Below are positions 37,601 through 44,632 of a stretch of 59,575 nucleotides of DNA, piece after piece (position 1 is the first letter of the stretch; each line of letters begins with the position of its first letter). Position numbers and translations under genes: made by a program. The stretch covers positions 1 through 59,575 of the forward strand of contig NZ_CALUWS010000012.1 in the NCBI RefSeq assembly GCF_944324525.1, written 5' to 3'. The notes beneath the pieces were generated by a model. The model made no database searches. It saw only the letters and a program-made list of their open reading frames with translations, and had not been told where the DNA came from. Source of the DNA: an uncultured Desulfovibrio sp. (GTDB lineage: Bacteria > Desulfobacterota > Desulfovibrionia > Desulfovibrionales > Desulfovibrionaceae).

Positions 37601-37978
37601 ACGGAAGAGGACGGGCAGGCCAGCCGCTTGCGTGTGGACGACAGTCTGTACGATTCCCTGCTGCTCTCCCTGGGCGCGCATGCCGGCTGGAACGTCGCGC
37701 TGGAAAACGGTTCGACCCTGGGGCTGGATATGCTTGCCGCCTGGCGGCATGAGCTGCTGGACGGCACCTTCCGCACCACGGCGGCCTTTCAGGGCTATGG
37801 CCCCTACCGTTTCGATTCCGCCACCGAACTGGTGGGACGTGACGCCCTGCTCCTGCAGGGCAGTCTGCGCCTGCGGCATGCCAACAGCTTCTTCACGCAG
37901 GTCGATGTGGGTGGGGAGTTTTTCCGTCCGGAAGCCACGGCCGTCAATGCCGGTCTCAGCTTCGGCTGGGAATTCTGA
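34613..37978 (+). CDS. Autotransporter with metzincin-like (M10-type) passenger
   Basis: 1121 aa. The signal peptide is long (about 1-44, ending VEASE). The passenger has LYHEIGHALGVSS at H192-S202: the HExxHxxG part of a metzincin zinc site is intact, but the third ligand position is Ser, not His. EHSLMSHQNY (M294) looks like the Met-turn. Beta-helix-like repeats rich in Gly and Asn follow (about 350-830), then an autotransporter beta-barrel (about 840-1121) ending GLSFGWEF with the terminal Phe needed for barrel insertion. ATG 34613 has AGGAGG upstream, so the in-frame upstream ATGs are less likely. Target and activity are unknown. Confidence 0.85.
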   Translation: MLSKEARAGLRRWKNITLAALFAGLLGSAIPLLPLQTATVEASELRIVPRPDGSPLFALHFFDAGERYGNYEDPDMPGYSPWQLSKAQKDAVTRAAALWAEVLGPGSRNTAPIPITVGTYLFENADASSEPNGNPGSGDHFFPTGVQDAIINGNAPDSPGIIRIGKLDFAIQENLSPLPTVNGFNLVATLYHEIGHALGVSSLASVMDSKYLSTWDAHLRDQYGTWLRPGMSIVKPGQGTPGTDFIVGDEAQSGVTFQGEHVAEVMGAGAGLPINGYEGDDPELSHIELEHSLMSHQNYRNYTTFMEAELAALQDMGYAIDRRNFFGFSVYGDGGTIINHNGYFARNAAGDAYLTGQANTATLGVGLHIYGKDNDVTQAADLLADGVAGTGIRVDGSGNTLRIASGVRVSANGLGGTGLLVAYGKEQNIISGGNIEANGAGGVAVRFDFGHNLLGDATEYRGSWIWTADGRQQSIAHGNLDHSGLPLNLDGALVSTFDVSGSLSGSAAAIYISENALVERINILSGASITGDIISDWDPQNPDIQYTGSRDDLHTALTFGLAPQADGSAGVNPDAAFTMTLNGGVYGPDSIDMTLSAGRLSVTGPLSVYSLANSGYLALGGMTPDGTAADVATTFVNGPDATLETAVMADGSVAGIEAETATLAGNWTLRPLRDFYAGNAVITPQAPVEADTINGGFSSVSLVAGQSPTLDFSLRDPDPSRPQLYVSRPGDAYSRYADTTGTASLGHALHGIANVAQGDMRQLLAAIDWTPRDGSGVRRALHQLGPEAYDASARASLGQQSEFTVLLLRRMLAGEQARQAARAAGSVQDSPEAGLWQAWATPYGAASWQGDHGGASGWNSAGVGLLAGMDRHFDSGLSLGFHLALAARRTTINGAHDASADTQSALAGLQGLLAPEQWDGFYLTAQARLGMEQGEMDRNVNIGDAYLRHNESRWTGLTGSAMLGGGKDWSRQFESGSLSAGPLGWLEYAFLRRPGFTEEDGQASRLRVDDSLYDSLLLSLGAHAGWNVALENGSTLGLDMLAAWRHELLDGTFRTTAAFQGYGPYRFDSATELVGRDALLLQGSLRLRHANSFFTQVDVGGEFFRPEATAVNAGLSFGWEF

Positions 37979-38005
37979 TCTCTGTTGCCGTCACGGCGTT
38001 TTCTT

Positions 38006-38030
38006 GGGGGGAGCGATCCCCCCTTTTTTT
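38006..38030 (+). terminator. Intrinsic terminator after the autotransporter
   Basis: GGGGGG-AGCGAT-CCCCCC followed by TTTTTTTT, 28 nt after the stop. Confidence 0.8.
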
Positions 38031-38085
38031 GTTTTGCCGCTGGGCAGAGGCTTCAGCCCGGCGGATGGAGAAGGGGTCTCTTCCT

Positions 38086-38520
38086 TTTTTTGTTTTTGCC
38101 CCGCTGGATGGCGGCTTCAGCCCGGTATCCGGGCGGGGTCGCCTGCGCGGCGGGCGGCAGGGGATAAGGGGCCTGGGCGGCCCCTTACCCCCTACGACCC
38201 CCAACCCCGCCTTGGGACAGCCAACCCTGACGAACATCCGGCAAGCGACAGGCTTCTCCTGCTCTCCTCCCTGCCGCGCGCCATAAGGCATCGCCCTCCC
38301 GCTGTCCCGCGCTCACACGGGACGAGCGTCCGGGCGGCGTCGGAGCTTCCGCGCCTCCGGCGCGGCGATCTCCTCCGCGCCATGACGCGCTTACGACGGC
38401 AAACAGGATGATGGAATACGCATGCGCTGGAGGACGTCGCTCCGATAAGGAGTTGGGACAAAAAGCTGCCCCCTTCCGAGTCGTCGCAAAGACTTACAGC
38501 CAGCGAGAACAGTAAGAGAA
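38086..38520 (+). repeat. Family D long direct repeat, copy 1
   Basis: Pairs with 38571-39005 at a fixed offset of 485 bp, with roughly nine in ten bases identical by eye; the stretch at about 38313-38418 is the same in both. It begins with a T-rich run and GCCCCGCTGGATGGCGG, then a hairpin AAGGGGCC...GGCCCCTT with a C-tract tail like family C, then about 330 bp of unknown sequence. Both copies keep an open 89-codon minus-strand frame, but no protein family is recognised. Confidence 0.85.
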
Positions 38521-38570
38521 AAACTTCTCGCAGGTGTTCTCAAATGCGGCTCAACTGAAAGAAAAGTGGC

Positions 38571-39005
38571 TTTTTTGTTTTTGCCCCGCTGGATGGCGGC
38601 TTCTGCCCGGTGTCCGGGCGGGGTCGCCTCCCGGCGGGGGGCAGGGGATAAGGGGCCTGGGCGGCCCCTTACCCCCTACGACCCCCAACCCCGCCTTGGG
38701 ACAGCCAGCCCTGACGAACATCCGACAGGCGACAGCCTTCCCCTGCTCTCCTCTCTGCCGCGCGCCATAAGGCGTCGCCCTCCCGCTGTCCCGCGCTCAC
38801 GCGGGACGAGCGTCCGGGCGGCGTCGGAGCTTCCGCGCCTCCGGCGCGGCGATCTCCTCCGCGCCATGACGCGCTTACGACGGCAAACAGGATGATGGAA
38901 TACGCATGCTGTGGAGGACATCGCTCCGGTAAGGGGTTGAGACAAAAAGCAGCCCTCTTCCGAGTCGCCACAAAGGCTGACGGACAGCGAAAACAGTCAG
39001 GAAAA
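38571..39005 (+). repeat. Family D long direct repeat, copy 2
   Basis: Second copy of the preceding block. In the TCCCG...CGGGA hairpin this copy has one extra base pair. It runs into a partial family A element at 39000. The region 37979-39293 (1315 bp) therefore holds no supported gene, only duplicated and hairpin sequence. Confidence 0.85.
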
Positions 39006-39076
39006 ACCGCGTTTTTCCGCGAAACGCCGGGCCGTGTGGTTTGAAACGCAACGCGTTTCAAACGGAAAATGTCCTA
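39000..39076 (+). repeat. Family A partial copy (hairpins 3 and 4)
   Basis: GGAAAAACCGCGTTTTTCC, then GTTTGAAACGC and GCGTTTCAAAC, then the degraded end GGAAAATGTCCTA. Hairpins 1 and 2 are missing. Confidence 0.75.
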
Positions 39077-39222
39077 AAGATATGGCGGGAAAACAGCACG
39101 GAACACTTAATTTCCCGGTTTTTTATCACACTGCCGGGGGACCATCGGTCTGGGAACGGTCTATGCGGGCCAGCGATCTGTCATCCTCCCGAACAAAGTT
39201 TTTTGCGGGATGGATGGGGGGT

Positions 39223-39276
39223 ACGGGGGGAAGGAAGGGGGCTTTTTTACAAAAAAGCCCCCTTCCTTCCCCCCGT
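39223..39276. terminator. 26-bp perfect hairpin downstream of the YkgJ gene
   Basis: Two 26-nt arms (39223-39248 and 39251-39276) are perfect reverse complements with a 2-nt loop. The arms run ACGGGGGGAAGGAAGGGGG then CTTTTTT. It lies 17 nt past the minus-strand YkgJ stop and resembles the family C core, so it may be both terminator and repeat. Confidence 0.7.
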
Positions 39277-39293
39277 CTCAAAACCATTCCCCG

Positions 39294-39971
39294 TCACACG
39301 CCGGGGCGGGACAGGTCGCGCAGGGGGCGACCCAGCACCAGCGGCAGCAGTTCCGGCTCCAGAGCGCCGCGCTCGATGCAGAGCTGGCGAAAGGCCTCGT
39401 CGTAGCGTTCCAGCTCGGCAAGTTCCCGGCGGACGGCCGCCACGTTCGGCGTTGCCGCCAAGTCCTGCCAGAGGCGGAAATAACCGCCTGCCGGACAGGC
39501 TTCCTCATGGGCTTCGGCCAGTTCCCGCCAGAGGGAGGCGCGGGGCTCCACGGGGGCCAGCCGGGCAAAGAGTTCCGCCCGAGAAAGGAAATCCCCGCCC
39601 GCCAGCAAGTCTTCTACCGCCTGCGGGGCCTCGCAGAAGAGCGCGCGGCATTGCAGGGGGCGGCTCTCGTGGATGGCGCAGGCGGCTTGTCCGGCGGTCT
39701 CCCGCAGGTATGGGCATTGCCAGGGATGAGGGCCGGCGCCCGCTCCGGCGAGCTTGAGCATCTCGCGGGCCAGCGGAGCCAGATTGTCGCCACGCGGAGC
39801 GGCGTCAGCCGTCGTGCCCCGGCTGCCGTCATGACGGGCCCATTCGCCGCGCCGCAGACAGACAAGAGCGGACAGGGGCAGGCTCCCGTCGAGCAGCCTG
39901 TCCGCATCCCCGCGCATGAGGGTGGGGCCGCCGAGACGGCAGCACTGCCCGCAACGGCGGCACTCAGGCAT
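39294..39971 (-). CDS. YkgJ-family cysteine cluster protein
   Basis: 225 aa. The N-terminal CRRCGQCCRLGG and later CPYL...CAIHESRPLQCRALFC give the Cys pattern of the YkgJ (zinc- or iron-chelating) family; the ligand and function are unknown. The start overlaps the RND transporter stop by 8 nt, so the two are coupled, an unusual pairing. Confidence 0.8.
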   Translation of the reverse strand: MPECRRCGQCCRLGGPTLMRGDADRLLDGSLPLSALVCLRRGEWARHDGSRGTTADAAPRGDNLAPLAREMLKLAGAGAGPHPWQCPYLRETAGQAACAIHESRPLQCRALFCEAPQAVEDLLAGGDFLSRAELFARLAPVEPRASLWRELAEAHEEACPAGGYFRLWQDLAATPNVAAVRRELAELERYDEAFRQLCIERGALEPELLPLVLGRPLRDLSRPGV

Positions 39972-42900
39972 GGGGGACCTCTTCGGGCTGCTGATGGAAA
40001 CGGCCGCCGTAGCGGCGTCCCAGCCACTGCGAGAACTTTTCCATATAATAATAGTAGACGGGCGTGATGTAGAGCGTCACCAGCTGGGAGAAGCAGAGCC
40101 CGCCCACCACGGCCAGACCGAGGGGACGGCGGGCGTCCGCGCCCATGCCCATGCCGACGGCCAGCGGCACCGCGCCCATGAGGGCGGCCATGGTCGTCAT
40201 CATGATGGGACGGAAGCGCACATGGCAGCCCTGCGTGATGGCCTGCAGGGGGGTGCAGTTCGGGTCATGGCGCTGGGCCTCCAGCGCGAAGTCCAGCATC
40301 ATGATGGCGTTCTTCTTGACGATGCCCAGGAGCATGATGACGCCCACAAAGCCGTAGAGGTCCAGCGGCTGCCCGAAGATCCAGAGCGTGAGCAGCGCCC
40401 CGAAGCCCGCCGAGGGCAGACCGGAGAGGATGGTCAGCGGATGGATGAAGCTTTCATAGAGGATGCCCAGCACAAGGTAGATGACCACGATGGCCAGCAG
40501 GAGCAGCCAGCCCATGCCGGAGAGCGAATCCTGAAAGGCCTGGGCCGTGCCCTGGGACTCGGCGCTGACCGAATCGGGCAGGAGCGGCAGACTCGCGCGC
40601 TCCACGGCGGCCACGCCTTCGCTGAGGGCCACGCCGGGACGCAGGTTGTAGGAGATGGTCACGGCCGGGAACTGGCCGGAATGGCTGACGGAGATGGGGC
40701 CCACGCCGGGCTTCACGCTCGCCACGGTGGAGAGCGGCACGAGGTCCCCCTGACTGGAACGCACATAGAGGCGGGAGAGCGCATCCGACGACTGCTGGAA
40801 GGACTTGAGCAACTCCACGAAGACCGTGTAGTCGTTGCTCGGCGCGTAGATGGTGGAGATCTCCCGCGAGCCGAAGGCCGACTGCAGGGCCAGCTCGATC
40901 TGCCCGGCGCTCACGCCGAGGGCGGCGGCCCGGTTGCGGTCGATCTGCACGCGCAGCTCGGGATTGCGCAGCTGCAGGTCGCTGTTGACGTCCTGGATCT
41001 CGGGCACGCGCCGCAGGGCCTGCTCGACCTTTTGCGCGCAGTCGAAGAGCTCTTCCATGTTGGGGCCGGAGAGCGTGTACTGATACAGCGCCTTGGAGGA
41101 ACGGCCGCCGATGTTGATGGACGGCGGCACCCGCAGGAAGACCCGCAGGGCGGGCGAGGTATTGAGCGTACGGCGCAGGCGTTCGGCCACCTCGTTGATG
41201 CCTTCGCGCTCGTTGTAGGGCTTGAGGCGGATCATGAGGTTACCGTTGCTCATGCTCTGGCTGCTGCCCACGATGCCCACCACGGAGTTGAAGCTCTCCA
41301 CTTCCGGGTCATTGCGCAGGAGCTCATCGAGCGAATGCTGCGCCTCCACCATGCCCTGGAAGGAAATGCCCTGCTCGGCCTCGGTGGTGGCGCTCATGAA
41401 GCCCATGTCCTCGGTGGGCAGGAAGCCCTTGGGGATGACCGCCCCCAGCCAGGCCGTGGCCAGCAGGAGCAGCAGGGAGCCCAGCAGGGTCAGCCGCCGG
41501 TGCCGCAGCACCACGTCCAGCGAGGCGGCGTACTTGTTCGCCAGCCAGTCGAAGGCCCGTTCCATGCGGCCGTACATGCCCTCGTAGCCTGCGCGGTGCT
41601 GGGGCTGGGCCCGCAGGAAGTAGGCGCAGAGCATGGGCGTAAGCGACAGCGAGACCACGCCGGAAAAGAGGATGGCCGTGATGATGACCACCGCGAACTC
41701 GTAGAAGAGCCGCCCCACCACGCCGCCCATGAAGAGCACGGGGATGAAGACCGCGGCCAGAGAGATGGTCATGGAGATGATGGTGAAGCCGATCTCCCGC
41801 GAGCCGTCATGGGCCGCGGTGAGCGGATCCTTGCCCATCTCCTGATGGCGGACGATGTTCTCCAGCATGACGATGGCGTCGTCCACCACGAAGCCCACGG
41901 CCAGCGTCAGCGCCATGAGCGAAAGGTTGTCCAGGCTGAAGCCCATGCCGTACATGACGGCGAAGGTGGAGATGACCGACATGGGCAGGGCCAGGCTGGG
42001 GATGACGGTGGCCGGCAGGTTGCGCAGGAAGAGGAAGATGACCAGCACCACCAGAAAGACCGTCAGCACAAGGGTGAACTTCACCTCGGCCACGGATTCG
42101 CGGATGGTCTCGGAGCGGTCATAAAAGATGTCCACGCCCACCGAGGGCGGCACCTGCCGCCGCAGTTCGGGCAAAAGCGCGCGGATGGCGTCCACCACTT
42201 CCACGGTGTTGGCCCCGGGCTGGCGCTCCACGGCCAGGGTGATGCAGGGCGCGCCGTCATTGCTCCAGGAGAGCTGCTTGTCCTGCTCCACGCTGTCGAT
42301 GACCCGGCCGATGTCGCGCAGGCGCACCGGCGCGCCGTCCCGATAGGCCACGACGACGTCCCGGAAGGCCCGCGCGTCCTCCAGCTGACCGGAAGCCTTG
42401 ATGGACTGCGAACGCCGCGCCCCGTCCAGCGATCCCGTGGGCAACTTGCTGTTGGCGGCCATGATGGCTTCGGACACCTCGTCGATGCCGAGGCCGCGCG
42501 TGGCCAGGGCGTCCGGGTCGAGCTGCACGCGCACGGCGTACTTCTTCTGTCCGTAGATGACCACCTGCGCCACGCCCTTGACCATGGAAAGCCGCTGGCC
42601 GATGAGCGTATCGGCGTATTCGTTGAGCTGGTAGAGCGGCAGGGTCGGCGAACTGACGCGCAGGTAGAGAATGGGCAGGTCGGCGGGATTGACCTTGCGG
42701 AAGCTGGGGTCATTGGTCATGTTGGTGGGCAGCCGCCGCCGGGCAAGGCCGATGGCCGCCTGCACGTCCAGGGCCGCGGCGTCGATGTCCCGGTCCAGCG
42801 CGAACTGGATGGTGATGCGCGTGCGCCCCGTGGCATTGACCGAGGTGATGGAGTCGATGCCCGCGATGGTGAAGAATTCCTTTTCCAGCGGCGTGGCCAC

Positions 42901-43086
42901 CGAGGCGGCCATGGTCTCAGGGTCCGCGCCGGACAGGTCGGCGGATACCTGGATGGTGGGAAAGTCCACGTTGGGCAGCTGGTTCACCGGCAGGTTGACG
43001 TAGCCCGCGGCGCCGAAAAAGAGCAGGCCCAGCATGACGAGCACCGTGGCCACCGGGCGGCGGATGAAGAGGGAGGCGATATTCAT
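39964..43086 (-). CDS. RND efflux permease (HAE1/MdtB-MdtC-like)
   Basis: 1040 aa. The N-terminus MNIASLFIRRPVATVLVMLGLLFFG, the two large periplasmic loops, GFVVDDAIVMLENIVRH with the proton-relay Asp residues, and the second-half GIVKKNAIMMLDFALEAQR are classical for the HAE1 family and closest to MdtB/MdtC. Twelve helices are expected. No membrane-fusion or outer-membrane factor gene adjoins. It starts directly after the TauE gene stop (0 nt) and overlaps the YkgJ gene. Confidence 0.93.
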   Translation of the reverse strand: MNIASLFIRRPVATVLVMLGLLFFGAAGYVNLPVNQLPNVDFPTIQVSADLSGADPETMAASVATPLEKEFFTIAGIDSITSVNATGRTRITIQFALDRDIDAAALDVQAAIGLARRRLPTNMTNDPSFRKVNPADLPILYLRVSSPTLPLYQLNEYADTLIGQRLSMVKGVAQVVIYGQKKYAVRVQLDPDALATRGLGIDEVSEAIMAANSKLPTGSLDGARRSQSIKASGQLEDARAFRDVVVAYRDGAPVRLRDIGRVIDSVEQDKQLSWSNDGAPCITLAVERQPGANTVEVVDAIRALLPELRRQVPPSVGVDIFYDRSETIRESVAEVKFTLVLTVFLVVLVIFLFLRNLPATVIPSLALPMSVISTFAVMYGMGFSLDNLSLMALTLAVGFVVDDAIVMLENIVRHQEMGKDPLTAAHDGSREIGFTIISMTISLAAVFIPVLFMGGVVGRLFYEFAVVIITAILFSGVVSLSLTPMLCAYFLRAQPQHRAGYEGMYGRMERAFDWLANKYAASLDVVLRHRRLTLLGSLLLLLATAWLGAVIPKGFLPTEDMGFMSATTEAEQGISFQGMVEAQHSLDELLRNDPEVESFNSVVGIVGSSQSMSNGNLMIRLKPYNEREGINEVAERLRRTLNTSPALRVFLRVPPSINIGGRSSKALYQYTLSGPNMEELFDCAQKVEQALRRVPEIQDVNSDLQLRNPELRVQIDRNRAAALGVSAGQIELALQSAFGSREISTIYAPSNDYTVFVELLKSFQQSSDALSRLYVRSSQGDLVPLSTVASVKPGVGPISVSHSGQFPAVTISYNLRPGVALSEGVAAVERASLPLLPDSVSAESQGTAQAFQDSLSGMGWLLLLAIVVIYLVLGILYESFIHPLTILSGLPSAGFGALLTLWIFGQPLDLYGFVGVIMLLGIVKKNAIMMLDFALEAQRHDPNCTPLQAITQGCHVRFRPIMMTTMAALMGAVPLAVGMGMGADARRPLGLAVVGGLCFSQLVTLYITPVYYYYMEKFSQWLGRRYGGRFHQQPEEVPHA

Positions 43087-43824
43087 CTAAAACTCCAGGA
43101 TCTGACGCAGCAACAAAAATACCCCCAGTCCCGTGCAGAGCACGCCGATGGCCTTGCGGGCCAGCTCGGAAGAGATGCGCTTGGCCACCTGAAGGCCCAC
43201 GAGACAGCCTGCCAGTTCCATGATCATGACCCACGGCAGGATATTCCAGTCGATGAAGCCGGAGCAGGCATTGCCCCAGCTGCCGGAGAGGATGGTGCCC
43301 AGCTGCATGAACATGGAGGAACCCACGGCATAGAAGGGCGTATAGCCCACAGCCACCATCCAGGGGATGGAGAGCACCGGCCCCCCCGCCCCGGTCAGGC
43401 CGGCCGTCAGGCCCGTGGCCAGCCCGATGCAGAACAGCCCCCGGGCCGACAGCCAGAAGGCGTTCCCCTGTCCCTGCCGGTGGGGACGCAGTGCCGCCAG
43501 TCCCGCAAAGATGATGATGCCGGCCAGCAGACAGACCAGCGGCGGCCCCGGCACATAGGCATTGAGCAATCCGCCGATGATGCCCCCGATGATGCCCCCG
43601 ACAAGGAAAACCACCGCGGTGCGGGGCTGATACCAGCCCCGGCGGGCATAGATGACCGCGCCCAGCAGGCTCAGGGGAAAGAGGGAGGCCAGCGCCGTGC
43701 CCATGGCCACATGGGTCTCCTGCCCTCCCGCGAACATGAGCACCACCGGGATGAGCACGCCGCCCACGCCCGTGACGGCTCCCAGGAAGCCCACCAGAAA
43801 ACAGACCGCCGCAATAGCCAGCAT
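43087..43824 (-). CDS. TauE/SafE-family anion exporter
   Basis: 245 aa with about eight transmembrane helices and the two family motifs FLGAVTGVGGVLIPVVLM and LTAGLTGAGGPVLSIPWM. The family moves sulfite, sulfoacetate and related anions, plausible in a sulfate reducer but not shown here. The start follows GGGGAGG. It leads a three-gene operon with the RND permease and the YkgJ protein. Confidence 0.88.
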   Translation of the reverse strand: MLAIAAVCFLVGFLGAVTGVGGVLIPVVLMFAGGQETHVAMGTALASLFPLSLLGAVIYARRGWYQPRTAVVFLVGGIIGGIIGGLLNAYVPGPPLVCLLAGIIIFAGLAALRPHRQGQGNAFWLSARGLFCIGLATGLTAGLTGAGGPVLSIPWMVAVGYTPFYAVGSSMFMQLGTILSGSWGNACSGFIDWNILPWVMIMELAGCLVGLQVAKRISSELARKAIGVLCTGLGVFLLLRQILEF

Positions 43825-44149
43825 CGCCGCCTCCCCACTTCGTGAAAGATCTTCCCGAGCCCAGGCTCCGGGACCCTTTACGTTTTTTTGCGGAAGAAAG
43901 CCCTTCGCTCCGCTGTCCGCAAGGTTCCTGCGACCAGACGGACACGGCCCGCGGCCGCCCGCCGGGTCGCCGCTCGCGACAAAAGGAATTTCTTCCCCCC
44001 GTGAACGCCCCTATCTTCCCTCACTCCCGCCGCCCGTGCGCGGGGCGTGAGGGACGAAACACCCTTTCACGGGAAATAGTGTTCTATTTTACAGAAAGTT
44101 ATGAAAAATACCCTCTCGGGACGGGCGGTCCGATGCTGCGTCCAAGCCC
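43825..44149. other. Intergenic region between the TauE gene and trmL
   Basis: 325 bp with no gene. It includes a short recurring block (43941-43974; also 12882-12920 and within 46427-46590) and an AT-rich segment (44089-44122) that resembles the window start (5-45); a promoter for the TauE operon is probably there. Confidence 0.5.
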
Positions 44150-44632
44150 TCAGCACCAGCCCGGCGCATCCAGCTCGCCGCAGGAGGCCAGCGCGGCATA
44201 AAGCACGATGCCCGCGGCCGTGGACATGTTGATGCTGCGCACGCCGCCGGGCTTCATGGGGATACGCACCGCCTCCCCCTTCGCCAGCAGGGCGGCGGGC
44301 AGGCCGCGCGTCTCCGGCCCCATGACCAGACAGTCATCCGGCGCAAAGGCGAAATGATGCAGCGGGGTCCCGCCCCGGGCCGAGGTCATGATGCAGCGGG
44401 GCGCACGTCCTCCGCGGGCCTCGCGCGCCGCCGCCAGCCAGCTTTCCCAGTCCGGCCAGACCTTCAGGCGCACATTGGGCCAGTAGTCCAGCCCGGCCCG
44501 ACGCAGGTAGCGGTCCTCCAGACGAAAGCCCAGCGGTTCGATGAGATGCAGGGGGGTGTCCGTCGCCGCGCACAGGCGGGCCACATTGCCGGTATTGGGC
44601 GGTATCTCCGGCTCGTACAAAACTAGTTCCAC
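44150..44632 (-). CDS. trmL: tRNA (cytidine/uridine-2'-O-)-methyltransferase TrmL
   Basis: 160 aa SPOUT methyltransferase acting on the wobble nucleotide of tRNA-Leu. LYEPEIPPNTGNVARLCAAT, HLIEPLGF, GPETRGLP and VRSINMSTAAGIVLY are the conserved boxes that form the trefoil knot. It overlaps the hydantoinase stop by 10 nt and is second in that transcript. Confidence 0.93.
   Translation of the reverse strand: MELVLYEPEIPPNTGNVARLCAATDTPLHLIEPLGFRLEDRYLRRAGLDYWPNVRLKVWPDWESWLAAAREARGGRAPRCIMTSARGGTPLHHFAFAPDDCLVMGPETRGLPAALLAKGEAVRIPMKPGGVRSINMSTAAGIVLYAALASCGELDAPGWC

Noticed and set aside
38192-38461. 89-aa minus-strand frame repeated at 38676-38945
   Set aside because: Both copies are open, but they lie in duplicated DNA, the product is Arg/Ser/Gly-rich with no fold signature, and differences include nonconservative changes. 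It is kept only as part of the family D repeat.
39916-43845. 1309-codon open frame on the plus strand opposite the RND and TauE genes
   Set aside because: It runs antisense to strongly conserved transporter genes and is rich in His, Gly and Arg, as expected for the complement of high-GC codons. No domain is recognisable. The same holds for long antisense frames opposite dnaE, ileS, nrdJ, secA and the 916-aa gene.
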